Source: Sinomonas sp. ASV322 (GTDB lineage Bacteria; Actinomycetota; Actinomycetes; Actinomycetales; Micrococcaceae). From it: a stretch of 64,000 bases of DNA. Both the position numbers and the translations under genes were made by a program. Each line of letters starts with the position of its first letter. The first letter of the stretch is position 1. The stretch spans positions 1-64,000 of the forward strand of contig NZ_JAVFJJ010000011.1 in assembly GCF_030908245.1 (NCBI RefSeq), in the 5' to 3' direction. This document shows positions 49,789-58,182 of this stretch, one piece after another. The notes beneath the pieces are model-generated. The model did not search any database. It was not told the DNA's origin and saw nothing but the letters and a program-made list of their open reading frames with translations.

Positions 49789-50700
49789 ATGGCAAGGCCC
49801 CTCGCGATGGCCTCGTCGGCAGGGCTCGCCGCCGCCGCGCTCACGGTACGGGCCGCGGGGCACCTCTCTCCCCGGCTCGGCGCCGCGGCGGCCCTTCCCC
49901 TGTTCATGAACACGCGCCCGCGGATGCGCCTCAGGCCGTCCGACGTTCCGACGATGCTCGCGGCAGAGCGCAGCACCGTGCCGGTCCCTGGCATGCACGG
50001 CCGCGGAGGGGAAGCCGTCGCCTACGCGTGGGAGCCCGCCGAGTCCCCCGTCCTGCTCGTGCACGGCTGGGGCGGCAGGGCCGCGCAGTACGCCCCCCTG
50101 GTCCGAGCGCTCCACGACGCCGGGATCGGCACCGTCGCGTTCGATGCCCCGGCCCACGGCGATTCGCCGGGGCGCGGCACGTACATCGTCGACTTTCAGG
50201 CGGCGATCACCGAGCTCGCGCGCCGCCATGGGCCGTTCCGCGCCGCCGTGGGACATTCCTTCGGCGCGTTCGCGACCCTCATCGCCGTGGCCGAGGGCCT
50301 TGAGGCATCGCGCGTCGCGGCCATTTCGGCCCCTCCCGACAGCGCTTTCATGATCTCCTCGTTCGCGCACGGAGTGGGCCTCGGGCCGGCGAGCGCCAAG
50401 GCTCTCCGCGACCGCTTCGCCCGGCGCATCCTGCCGCACGAACCGCAGGCGTTCGAACGGTACAACGCGGTAGACCGGCCGTTCCCCGGGGACGTGCCGT
50501 GCCTGTTCGTCCACGACACGGCAGATCCCGTCGTGCCCCTCGCCGAGGCCGAGAGGCTCGTCGAGGCGCGCCAGCCGAACGCTAGCCTCGTGACCACGAC
50601 CGGCCTCGGGCACTACCGAACCGTCTCGGACCCTGCCGTGGTCGAGGCGGTCACCGCGTTCATCGCCGACGGCGCCCGCGGGCCATCCGCGCGGCCCTGA
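49789..50700 (+). CDS. Alpha/beta hydrolase
   Basis: The protein has 303 residues. The oxyanion strand is PVLLVHGWGGRAAQY (about 88), nucleophile Ser157 is in VGHSFGAFA, the acid is in FVHDTADPVVPLAEAE (about 245), and His is in TTGLGHYRTVSDP (about 275). All three catalytic residues are present. It may be a lipase/esterase or C-C hydrolase; the substrate is unknown. The last 88 bases overlap the convergent epimerase gene. The spacing to the preceding histidine kinase (105 bases) suggests its own promoter. Confidence 0.87.
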   Translation: MARPLAMASSAGLAAAALTVRAAGHLSPRLGAAAALPLFMNTRPRMRLRPSDVPTMLAAERSTVPVPGMHGRGGEAVAYAWEPAESPVLLVHGWGGRAAQYAPLVRALHDAGIGTVAFDAPAHGDSPGRGTYIVDFQAAITELARRHGPFRAAVGHSFGAFATLIAVAEGLEASRVAAISAPPDSAFMISSFAHGVGLGPASAKALRDRFARRILPHEPQAFERYNAVDRPFPGDVPCLFVHDTADPVVPLAEAERLVEARQPNASLVTTTGLGHYRTVSDPAVVEAVTAFIADGARGPSARP

Positions 50701-51755
50701 CGCCGCAGGCCGGCCGCAAGGGCGCCCATCCCCTCCTCGAAACCGATGCGCGGGCGCCAGCCGAGCTCCGCGGCGATCGCGGCCGAGCTCGCGGTGATGT
50801 GCCGGACGTCTCCGGCGCGGAACTGGCCGGTCACGACGGGGGCCGCGGCGCCCGCGCCCCGCGCTAGGACTTCGGCGACGTCGAGGATGGTCTGAACGGC
50901 GGGGCCTCCCACGTTGAAGGCCCGGAACGCCGTTCTACCCGCTGAACCCTGTTCGCCGCCTACTGCGTGCCGCGCCGCGAGCACGGTGGCCTCGGCGACG
51001 TCGTCGACGTGCACGAAGCTCCGACGCTGCTGCCCGTCCTCGAACACGTGCGGGGCCTCGCCGCGCGCGACGGAAGAGGCGAAGAGCGCCGCGACGCCAG
51101 CGTAGGGCGTGTTGCGAGGCAGCCCGGGTCCGTAGACGTTGTGATACCGGAGCGCGACGGCGGTGCCCCCGCCCGCCCGGGCCCACGTTGCGACGAGGTG
51201 CTCTTGGGCGAGCTTGCTGAGCGCGTAGACGCTGCGCGGGTCGGTCGGCGCGTCCTCGGTGGTGAGCGCTGGGAGGAGGACGGCACCGTCATCCGGATCG
51301 CGCGGTTCGAAGAGGCCCTCCGCAAAGTCCGCCTCCCGCCGCGGTGCGGGCCGCACACTCCGGCCGGTCGCTGGGTGGACGTACGTTCCGTCGCCGTACA
51401 CGACCATCGACGAGGCGAGCACGAGGCCGCGGATTCCGTGGCGGACGAGCGCCGGCAAGAGCTGGGCGGTCGCGAGCACATTCGTGCTCGCGTACGACGG
51501 CGCGTCCCCGATCCCCTGCTCGAGCCCCACCTTCGCTGCGAGGTGGCAGACGACGCCGACTCCCCCGAGCGCCGCATCGAGGACCCCCGCATCGGCGACG
51601 TCCCCGCGGAAGTAGACGACGCCGTCGTCCGCTTCTTCCTCACGCTCGGGGCGGGGCGCGAGGTCGAGGACGCGCACCTCCCAGCCGTCGGCGAGCGCCG
51701 CGCGCACGACCGCGGAGCCGATGAATCCCGCCCCTCCCGTGACGAGGAGCCTCAC
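50613..51755 (-). CDS. NAD-dependent epimerase/dehydratase
   Basis: The protein has 380 residues from the GTG at 51755, which overlaps the MTA-phosphorylase stop (GTGA). Extended SDR: LLVTGGAGFIGSAVV for NAD(P), DVADAGVLDAALGGVGVVCHLAAK, active-site LVLASSMVVYGDG, and Tyr/Lys in SVYALSKLAQEHL (about 190). NVYGPGLPRNTPYAGVAALF and RSFVHVDDVAEATVLA follow sugar-nucleotide 4-epimerases and dehydratases. The last 28 residues are encoded inside the convergent hydrolase gene. The substrate is not clear. Confidence 0.87.
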   Translation of the reverse strand: MRLLVTGGAGFIGSAVVRAALADGWEVRVLDLAPRPEREEEADDGVVYFRGDVADAGVLDAALGGVGVVCHLAAKVGLEQGIGDAPSYASTNVLATAQLLPALVRHGIRGLVLASSMVVYGDGTYVHPATGRSVRPAPRREADFAEGLFEPRDPDDGAVLLPALTTEDAPTDPRSVYALSKLAQEHLVATWARAGGGTAVALRYHNVYGPGLPRNTPYAGVAALFASSVARGEAPHVFEDGQQRRSFVHVDDVAEATVLAARHAVGGEQGSAGRTAFRAFNVGGPAVQTILDVAEVLARGAGAAAPVVTGQFRAGDVRHITASSAAIAAELGWRPRIGFEEGMGALAAGLRRQGRADGPRAPSAMNAVTASTTAGSETVR

Positions 51756-52603
51756 CGCTGGGCCCCTCGTGGCGTCGCGGGCGTCGCCGTCATGACGGAC
51801 CGAACGGCAGACTCGGGGAGCAGCCTGCGCGGCTCGTAGTCGGCGGGGACGCGTCGCGCCGCCTCCGTGAGGACGCGCTCGAAGACCTTGCTGGCCTCCG
51901 TGAGGCGCGCCCATACCGCGTCGGCGGTGACGGCCTCGTCGGCGTGCTCGCCCGCGTCGGAGTCCGTGACGAAGGCGAGGGTCGCGTAGCCCATCCCGAG
52001 CTCGGCCGCGAGGACGGCCTCGGGGTACTGCGTCATCCCGACCACGTGCGCACCGGCCTGGGCGAGCCAGCGGGACTCTGCGCGGGTCGAGAAGCGCGGG
52101 CCGTTGATGACCGCCATCGTCGCCGTGGGCCGGTACGGAAGCTGCGCGCGGTCCATCGCCGCCGCGAGGACCCGCCGCAGGTCCGGGCAGTAGGGGTCCG
52201 AGGCGGGGAGGTGCTGGACGCCGGCAGCCGCACCCGGCCCCTCGCCGTCGAAGTACGTGTCCCGGCGGCCCCACGTCCGGTCGATGAACTGGTCGGGGAT
52301 CACGAACGTTCCCGGAGCGAGCTCGGGCACGAGGCCCCCGCACGCCGCGGACGCGAAGACCGCCGAGACGCCGAGCCGTGTGAGCGCCCACAGGTTGGCC
52401 CGGTAGTTGACCGCCTGGGGCGCGACCGTGTGGCCGCGGCCGTGCCGAGCGAGGAACGCGATCGTCGCCCCGCCCGCGTCGACAAGCGAGATCGCGCCCG
52501 ACGTCGGGCCGTAGGGGGTGGGGATCTCGAGCTCCTCGGCCCGGCCCTCGAGCTTGTAGAGCCCGGAGCCGCCGATGATGGCGACGCGGGCCGCCTCGTT
52601 CAT
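51752..52603 (-). CDS. mtnP: S-methyl-5'-thioadenosine phosphorylase
   Basis: The protein has 283 residues from the ATG at 52603; a GTG at 52612 would add three. Phosphorylase family 2 motifs: VAIIGGSGLYKLEG, FLARHGRGHTVAPQAVNYR, SAACGGLVPELAPGTFVIPDQFIDRT (as separate blocks), INGPRFSTRAESRW, VVGMTQYPEAVLAAELGM and AFVTDSDAGE (purine Asp). It splits methylthioadenosine to adenine and methylthioribose-1-phosphate in methionine salvage. It is unusual that it is coupled to a sugar epimerase gene and not to other salvage genes. Confidence 0.92.
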   Translation of the reverse strand: MNEAARVAIIGGSGLYKLEGRAEELEIPTPYGPTSGAISLVDAGGATIAFLARHGRGHTVAPQAVNYRANLWALTRLGVSAVFASAACGGLVPELAPGTFVIPDQFIDRTWGRRDTYFDGEGPGAAAGVQHLPASDPYCPDLRRVLAAAMDRAQLPYRPTATMAVINGPRFSTRAESRWLAQAGAHVVGMTQYPEAVLAAELGMGYATLAFVTDSDAGEHADEAVTADAVWARLTEASKVFERVLTEAARRVPADYEPRRLLPESAVRSVMTATPATPRGAQR

Positions 52604-52705
52604 GCGTTCCACGGAGCCATCCTGCCCGCTGCCCGCGTTCGGCGGGCAGGGCTCGCCTTACGATTCCGTGACGGTGCGCGGCCCGTCGTGTGAGACAGTG
52701 AAGCC

Positions 52706-53812
52706 GTGCCCGAGATCCTGCCCTTCCGCTATCTGTTCGGCCCCGGCCCAGGAAACGCGTACCCCGAGGTGATGGCGGCGCTCTCCCACCCGGTCATCGG
52801 CCATCTGGACCCGGAGTTCATCGACCGCCTCGACCGGGTGTCGGCGGGGCTTCGGGCAGTCTGGGGCACGCAGAACGCGCGGACCTGGCCCGTCAGCGCG
52901 ACAGGCTCGGGCGGCATGGAGGCCGCGCTCGTGAACATGGTCTCAGACGGGGACGTCGCCGTGATCGCGGTCAACGGGATGTTCGGCGAGCGCATGTTCG
53001 AGATCGCGCGGCGCTGCGGGGCCGAGGTGGTCCGCGTGGACCACGAGTGGGGCCAGCCGGTCGACGTCGACCGCGTGCTCTCGGCGCATCCGCACCCCAA
53101 GGTCATCGCGGCCGTCCACGCGGAGACGTCCACGGGCGTGCGCTCGGACATCGCCTCGCTCGGCGCGGGCAAGGGCGACGCGCTCCTGCTTGTCGACGCC
53201 GTGACGTCGATCGGCGGCCTCGAGCTCCGCGCGGACGCGTGGGGCATCGACATCGGCTACGCCGGGACGCAGAAATGCCTCGGGGTCCCGCCCGGGCTCT
53301 CGCCGTTCACGGTCTCAGAGCGCGCGTTCGAGCGGCGGGTCCGGGATCCGCGCTCGTGGTACTTCGACATCGGGCTCCTCGGCGGGTACGTCGGCGCGGC
53401 CGAAGGGCACACGCGCACGTACCACCACACGGCCCCCGTGACGATGGTCGCGGGGCTCGAGGCCGGCCTCGACCGCATCCTTGCCGAGGGCCTCGAGAAC
53501 GTGTGGGAACGGCACGAGGCGGCGGGCGCGGCGCTACGGGACGGGCTCGAGGCCATGGGCCTCGAGCTTTTCGCTGCGGACGGGCACCGGCTGCCGAGCC
53601 TCACGACCGTAAAAGTGCCCGACGGCGTGTCCTCCACGCGTGTGCGGACGCATCTGCTCGAGCGGTACAGCCTTGAGATCGGGGCTGGAGTCGGGGCGTT
53701 CGTGGACACCGTGTGGCGGATAGGCCTCATGGGGCCGAACGCGAGCCCGGCCGCCGTCACGCTCGTGCTCGGCGCGCTCGAGGAAGCGATCGTCGCCTCG
53801 CGGACCCCATGA
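52706..53812 (+). CDS. Class V aminotransferase (alanine/serine-glyoxylate type)
   Basis: The protein has 368 residues with a GTG start. Fold-type I, class V: LFGPGPGNAYPEVMAAL at the N-terminus, ATGSGGMEAALVNMVSDGD, AAVHAETSTGVRSDIASLG (about 130), LLLVDAVTSIGGLELRAD (PLP Asp), and YAGTQKCLGVPPG with PLP Lys190. The length and motifs match alanine-glyoxylate and serine-glyoxylate/pyruvate aminotransferases; the substrate is not certain. It is divergent from the MTA phosphorylase gene across 102 bases. Confidence 0.92.
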   Translation: MPEILPFRYLFGPGPGNAYPEVMAALSHPVIGHLDPEFIDRLDRVSAGLRAVWGTQNARTWPVSATGSGGMEAALVNMVSDGDVAVIAVNGMFGERMFEIARRCGAEVVRVDHEWGQPVDVDRVLSAHPHPKVIAAVHAETSTGVRSDIASLGAGKGDALLLVDAVTSIGGLELRADAWGIDIGYAGTQKCLGVPPGLSPFTVSERAFERRVRDPRSWYFDIGLLGGYVGAAEGHTRTYHHTAPVTMVAGLEAGLDRILAEGLENVWERHEAAGAALRDGLEAMGLELFAADGHRLPSLTTVKVPDGVSSTRVRTHLLERYSLEIGAGVGAFVDTVWRIGLMGPNASPAAVTLVLGALEEAIVASRTP

Positions 53813-53865
53813 TCGACAACGGCCTGAGGACTCATCCTGTCCGCAGGGAGGCCTAGGTTGGCCTC

Positions 53866-54222
53866 ATGGCTATCGCACGCTTCCCCACGGTCGTCATCGA
53901 CTGCCCCGACCCGGCCCAGCTCGCCGCGTTCTACGCCTCCCTCCTCGATTGGAAGATCGAGGCCTCGTCCGACTGGGCGGACCTCCGCGCCGACTACGGG
54001 GATTGCATCTCGTTCCAGAAGGTCGAGGGCTACCGGGCGCCCAAGTGGCCCACGCAGGATGTGCCGCAGCAGATGCACCTCGACGTCGTCGTCGACGATC
54101 TCGACGAGGCCGAGGCAGCCGTCCTCTCACTCGGCGCGACCAAGGCCGACTTCCAGCCCGGCACAACGTTCCGCGTGTTCCTCGACCCGGCGGGCCACCC
54201 GTTCTGTCTGTGCCGGGAATAG
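53866..54222 (+). CDS. Single-domain VOC family protein
   Basis: The protein has 118 residues. VOC fold: FPTVVIDCPDPAQLAAFYAS, DCISFQKVEGYRAPKWPTQ, QQMHLDVVVDDLDEAEAAVL and FLDPAGHPFCLC. His and Glu at the usual metal positions are visible (MHLDV, CLCRE). This is the glyoxalase_6-like subgroup (QQMHLDV... HPFCLC), of unknown substrate and common in actinobacteria. It starts 53 bases after the aminotransferase gene, on the same strand. Confidence 0.88.
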   Translation: MAIARFPTVVIDCPDPAQLAAFYASLLDWKIEASSDWADLRADYGDCISFQKVEGYRAPKWPTQDVPQQMHLDVVVDDLDEAEAAVLSLGATKADFQPGTTFRVFLDPAGHPFCLCRE

Positions 54223-54227
54223 CCGCA

Positions 54228-54281
54228 GCAGCACCGGTGCCGCGTCCCCGCAACGGTGGCGCGTCCCCGCAATTGTGCTGC
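54228..54281. repeat. Intergenic element with 19-bp direct repeats
   Basis: GCGTCCCCGCAA occurs at 54242-54253 and 54261-54272, period 19 bp. The flanks GCAGCAC (54228-54234) and GTGCTGC (54275-54281) are inverted. It lies between the VOC stop and the convergent aldo-keto reductase gene, so it may also terminate transcription. Confidence 0.5.
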
Positions 54282-54333
54282 AGACCCGCGGCACCATAGC
54301 GGCGAAGGGCGCCCCGTGCATACGAGCGTCGCG

Positions 54334-55335
54334 TCAGGGACGCTTCAGGAACGACTCAACCTTGGACGGGTCGCGCTCGACGACGTCGCCGAGCACCTCG
54401 TCGACCTTCGCCAGCAGCGCAGGGTCGAGGACGACGCCGGAGGCCGTCGCGTTGTCCTTGAGCTGTTCGGGGCGCGAGGCCCCGACGATCGCGGCGGAGA
54501 CGTTCGGGTTCTGCAGAACCCACGCGACCGCGAACGCGGCCATCGAGAGGCCGGCCTCGTCCGCGAGCGGGCGTAGGGCCTGGACGCGCTCGAGGACGGC
54601 GGGCTGCATGTAGCGGTGCTCGGTCTTCGTCCCGCCGTCGTCGGTCGAGAACCGCGAAGACGCCGGGGCGGTCGCGCCCGGCGCGTACTTGCCCGTCAGG
54701 ACACCCTGCGCGATCGGGGACCACACGATCTGTCCGAGCCCGAGCTCCTCGCTCAACGGCACGACCTCGGGCTCGATCACGCGCCACAGCATGTTGTACT
54801 GCGGCTGGTTCGAGATGAGCCGGATGCCGAGCTCCTTGGCAAGCGCCGCGCCCTGGCGAATCTCCTCCGGGGTCCACTCAGAGACGCCGATGTAGATCGC
54901 CTTGCCCGCGCGAACGATATCCGCGAACGCCTGCATCGTCTCCTCGAGGGGCGTCTCGTAGTCGTACCGGTGGGCCTGGTAGAGGTCCACATAGTCGGTC
55001 CGAAGGCGGCGCAGGGAGCCGTTGATGGACTCCATGATGTGCTTGCGCGAGAGGCCGCGGTCGTTCTTTCCGGGCTGGCCGATCGGGAAGTAGACCTTCG
55101 TGAAGATCTCGAGGCCCTCGCGCCGCACACCCTCGAGAGCCTCACCGAGCGCGCTCTCAGCGCGCGTGGCTGCGTAGGCGTCGGCGGTGTCGAACGTCGT
55201 GATCCCGAGGTCGAGGGCCGCGCGCACGCACTCGGTGGCTGCGTCCTGGTCGATCTGCTCGCCGTGCGTGACCCAGTTGCCGTACGCGAGTTCGCTGATG
55301 TACATGCCGGAGTTGCCGAGCTTGCGGTATTCCAT
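54334..55335 (-). CDS. Aldo-keto reductase (Kv-beta-like)
   Basis: The protein has 333 residues. AKR signatures: Asp/Tyr in TTFDTADAYAATRAE (about 49-57), Lys in EIFTKVYFP (about 78), and His in DLYQAHRYDYETPLEE (about 120). ISNQPQYNMLWR, GQIVWSPIAQGVLTGKY and AAIVGASRPEQLKDN complete the NADPH site. SRKHIMESINGSLRRL and the overall pattern resemble the voltage-gated potassium-channel-beta-like reductases. It reduces aldehydes or ketones; the natural substrate is unknown. It follows the LacI gene on the same strand after 36 bases and is probably in the same transcript. Confidence 0.92.
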   Translation of the reverse strand: MEYRKLGNSGMYISELAYGNWVTHGEQIDQDAATECVRAALDLGITTFDTADAYAATRAESALGEALEGVRREGLEIFTKVYFPIGQPGKNDRGLSRKHIMESINGSLRRLRTDYVDLYQAHRYDYETPLEETMQAFADIVRAGKAIYIGVSEWTPEEIRQGAALAKELGIRLISNQPQYNMLWRVIEPEVVPLSEELGLGQIVWSPIAQGVLTGKYAPGATAPASSRFSTDDGGTKTEHRYMQPAVLERVQALRPLADEAGLSMAAFAVAWVLQNPNVSAAIVGASRPEQLKDNATASGVVLDPALLAKVDEVLGDVVERDPSKVESFLKRP

Positions 55336-55371
55336 GGGAGTTCCTTTCGGAAGGGTGGCGGGGCGGGACAG

Positions 55372-56394
55372 TCAGGAGCCCACGCGGAGGCGGCGCGGAG
55401 GCGCCGTAGATCCGCGGACGACGAGGCGTGGTTCGATGCGCCCGACGGCGGCGGGCTGACCCGCGAGCGACGCGACCAGAGCCTCCGCCGCGAGCCGGCC
55501 CTGGTCGGCCACGCTGTGGTCGATCGTCGTGAGTCCGACGACCCTCGCGAACTCGTGGTTGTCGTACCCGACGACAGAGAAGTCGGCCGGGACGTCGAGG
55601 CCCGCCCCACGGAGGGTCGAAAGCGCCCCGAAGGCGAGTTCGTCCGACGCCGCGACGACCGCCGTCGGCGGATCCGCCATGGTGAGGAGGGATGCCATGG
55701 CGGCAACGCCGTCGTCAACCGTGTTCTCGACGCCGAGTTCGAGCGCCGGGTCTGCGGGGAGCCCCGCCTCAGCGAGCGCGTCGCGGTAGCCGAGCAGCCG
55801 CTCGGCCGGCGGGACGCCTCCGAGCGGCGAGCCCGGAGACTCCTGGATGCCGAGGAAGGCGATGCGCTCGTGCCCGAGGTTGAGGAGGTGGCGGGTCGCC
55901 GCGAGCCCGCCAATCCTGTCCTCGACCCGCACGGAAGACGCGCCCGCGCGCTCCGAGCCGACGAGCGCCACCGCCTGCCCCTGCGCCCCAAGCGTCGCGA
56001 GTTCCTCTGGCGTGAGCTGGAGGGCGACGACGAGCGCACCGTCGGAGCGCCCGTGCAGGCGCGGGCTCCCGAAGAACTCCGCCCGAAGCTCAGGCGTGGA
56101 GAGCTCGGTCAGAAGGACGTCGTAGCCCTCACGACTCAGCACGCGGCCCGCGGCGGCGATGACTTCCGCGAAGAACCACTTTGAGAGGAGGGGGACGACG
56201 ACGGCGATGGTCCTCGTGCGCCCGGTCGCGAGTCGCGACGCGCTCGGCGAGACGACGTAGCCGAGTTCGTCAGCTGCTTCTTGCACGCGCTTGCGAGTGA
56301 CTGCGGAGATGCCCGGGACGCCACGCAGTGCGCGTGAGACGGTTGAAACCGATACCCCCGCGCGATCAGCGACGGTCAGCACAGAAACGGACAT
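55372..56394 (-). CDS. LacI-family transcriptional repressor
   Basis: The protein has 340 residues. The helix-turn-helix is VLTVADRAGVSVSTVSRALR (residues 5-24), followed by the hinge helix SPSASRLATGRT. The periplasmic-binding-like domain has RTIAVVVPLLSKWFFAEVI, DGALVVALQLTPEEL, and VVAASDELAFGALSTLRGAG. A 16-bp perfect palindrome with a central CG lies 31 bases upstream of its ATG and fits the LacI operator pattern, so autoregulation is likely. Probable targets are itself, the downstream aldo-keto reductase, or both. The sugar effector is unknown. Confidence 0.93.
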   Translation of the reverse strand: MSVSVLTVADRAGVSVSTVSRALRGVPGISAVTRKRVQEAADELGYVVSPSASRLATGRTRTIAVVVPLLSKWFFAEVIAAAGRVLSREGYDVLLTELSTPELRAEFFGSPRLHGRSDGALVVALQLTPEELATLGAQGQAVALVGSERAGASSVRVEDRIGGLAATRHLLNLGHERIAFLGIQESPGSPLGGVPPAERLLGYRDALAEAGLPADPALELGVENTVDDGVAAMASLLTMADPPTAVVAASDELAFGALSTLRGAGLDVPADFSVVGYDNHEFARVVGLTTIDHSVADQGRLAAEALVASLAGQPAAVGRIEPRLVVRGSTAPPRRLRVGS

Positions 56395-56424
56395 GCCCCA
56401 AGGCTAAGCCGACTCGGCGCCCTA

Positions 56425-56440
56425 TCGCAAGCGCTTGCGA
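56425..56440. promoter_or_regulatory. LacI-type operator palindrome
   Basis: TCGCAAGCGCTTGCGA is a perfect 16-bp palindrome with a central CG step, as in LacI/GalR operators. It lies 31 bases upstream of the LacI start, between it and the end of chrA. Confidence 0.7.
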
Positions 56441-56452
56441 AAGGACTCGCGG

Positions 56453-57676
56453 TCAGCGCGGAAGGTGCAGCACGAGGCCGAGGACGCCCGCCGCGAGGAC
56501 GATCCACGGCTCGCCGATCTTGAACCGCCACAGCAGCCCGAGCGTCACGAGGCCAACGGCGGCGGTCACCCAATCCGTGACGGCCTGCCGCGTGAGGACA
56601 ACGACGGCACCGGCGAGCGCGCCGGCCGCCGCGGCGGTCGCGCCAGCGACGAACGCCTGGACGCGCTTGTTCTCCCGGTGACGGATGAACCACTTCCCGA
56701 GGAGGACGACCGCGAGGTAGATCGGGGTGAAGATCCCAACGGTCGCAACGACCGCGCCCGGGAACCCAGCCGTGAGATAGCCGATGAATCCGGCGGTGAT
56801 GACGACGGGACCGGGGGTGATGAGTCCCATCGCGACGGCGTCGAGGAACTGGGCTTGGTCGAGCCAGTGGTGCTGGTCCACGACGCCGTCGCGAAGGAGC
56901 GGGACGATCGCGAGCCCGGACCCGAAGACGAGGGCACCGGTCTGGAGGAAGAACAGGCCGAGCGGCACGAGCGTCGCGGCGACGCCCGCCCCGAGAGCCG
57001 CGGCGGGCGCCGCAAGCACAGGCAGGAGCGCGTGCCCGTGAGCGGCGGGAGGCGACTCGTCCTCAGGGCGCTTCCGTCGCTTCCTCCAATGCGGCGGGGC
57101 ATCGAAAAGGAGGATCACGAGGCCTGCACCGAGGATGAGGGGAATGGGCTCCGAGCCCGTGAGGGCAGTCACCGCAAAGACGACCGCGCTGATCGCCCAC
57201 AGCCGCCAGTCGCGACGATCCGTGAGCTTGAGGAGCTTGTAGGCGGCAATGAGGATGATGGCCATCACCGCGGGGGCGATGCCGTAGAAGAGGGCCTGGA
57301 CGATCCCGGTTCCGGCGTAGGCCGCGTAGAGGGCCCCAGCGACGACGACCATCAGGAACGACGGACCGATGAACGCCGCGGCGACCGCGAAAGCGCCCCA
57401 CGGCCCGCGCCGGAGGTAGCCGATCCACATGGCCACCTGCGCCGCAAGCGGCCCCGGCATGGCCTGCCCGAGCGCGACGCCATCAAGGAAGTCCTGCCGG
57501 GCGATCCACTCGCGCTGTTCGACTAGGTCGCGCTGCATGTACCCAACGGTGGCGATCGGGCCGCCGAAACCGATCGTGCCGAGACGGAGGAAGTAGAGGA
57601 GGAACTTCCGGAACGGGACCACCTCACCCGAGGCAGGCGTGGCCTCGGCGCTGTGGCCGTCCGCACCGTTGGTCAT
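56453..57676 (-). CDS. chrA: Chromate-efflux transporter ChrA (two-domain)
   Basis: The protein has 407 residues and ten or so membrane helices in two homologous CHR domains. First: TIGFGGPIATVGYMQRDLVE, ALGQAMPGPLAAQVAMWIGY. Second: VFGSGLAIVPLLRDGVVDQH, AMGLITPGPVVITAGFIGY. The FGG-GYM/Q and GP(L/V) blocks in both halves are the CHR hallmark. It exports chromate, by family precedent. A short reading frame upstream ends in an ATGA overlap with its start, but no ChrB or other partner is evident. Confidence 0.93.
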   Translation of the reverse strand: MTNGADGHSAEATPASGEVVPFRKFLLYFLRLGTIGFGGPIATVGYMQRDLVEQREWIARQDFLDGVALGQAMPGPLAAQVAMWIGYLRRGPWGAFAVAAAFIGPSFLMVVVAGALYAAYAGTGIVQALFYGIAPAVMAIILIAAYKLLKLTDRRDWRLWAISAVVFAVTALTGSEPIPLILGAGLVILLFDAPPHWRKRRKRPEDESPPAAHGHALLPVLAAPAAALGAGVAATLVPLGLFFLQTGALVFGSGLAIVPLLRDGVVDQHHWLDQAQFLDAVAMGLITPGPVVITAGFIGYLTAGFPGAVVATVGIFTPIYLAVVLLGKWFIRHRENKRVQAFVAGATAAAAGALAGAVVVLTRQAVTDWVTAAVGLVTLGLLWRFKIGEPWIVLAAGVLGLVLHLPR

Positions 57677-57888
57677 GCGGCGAGCTCCATGATGCGCAGG
57701 ACGGGCCGGCCGTCGATGTCTTGGCGGGGGAAGTGGACGCGGTGGGTGGCCTGGTCCTCGGCTTTGCCGCGTGTTCGGCCTCCTGCTGGCACAAACGGCC
57801 AGGAAAGTGTGCGGTATTCGGCCCTGTCGGACGCCCGGCTTTTGAGGGTAGCGTCGCCCCCGTCACCATCCGAGCTGAAGGAGAGGCC

Positions 57889-58182
57889 ATGACGCTTCAC
57901 GTGACGGAAGTCTCGACCTGTTCCGTGGACAACTGCGCGTTCAACCACGAGCACGAATGCAACGCCTACGCCATCACCGTCGCGGGCACCGCGGACCATG
58001 CGAGCTGCGGGACCTTTATCGACACCTCGGCCCTCGGCGGCCTGCCCAAGGTGCTCGCGCACGTCGGAGCCTGCCAGCGGGGCGAGTGCCTTCACAACGA
58101 CCACCTTATGTGCAACGCCCACGATGTTCGCGTGGGGCCCGGCGCCGATGCCGCGGACTGCCTCAGCTACGAACACCGCTGA
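57889..58182 (+). CDS. Twin DUF1540 cysteine-rich small protein
   Basis: The protein has 97 residues; AAGGAG is six to seven bases before the ATG. Two DUF1540-type units, each with Cys-x4-Cys and further Cys/His: CSVDNCAFNHEHECNA ... ASCGTF (residues of about 10-42) and CQRGECLHNDHLMCNA ... ADCLSYEH (about 62-96). The residues probably bind zinc or another metal. Its role is unknown. It is the opposite strand neighbour of chrA, and a metal or redox theme is possible but unproven. Its last bases overlap the convergent TolB-like gene by 20. Confidence 0.85.
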   Translation: MTLHVTEVSTCSVDNCAFNHEHECNAYAITVAGTADHASCGTFIDTSALGGLPKVLAHVGACQRGECLHNDHLMCNAHDVRVGPGADAADCLSYEHR

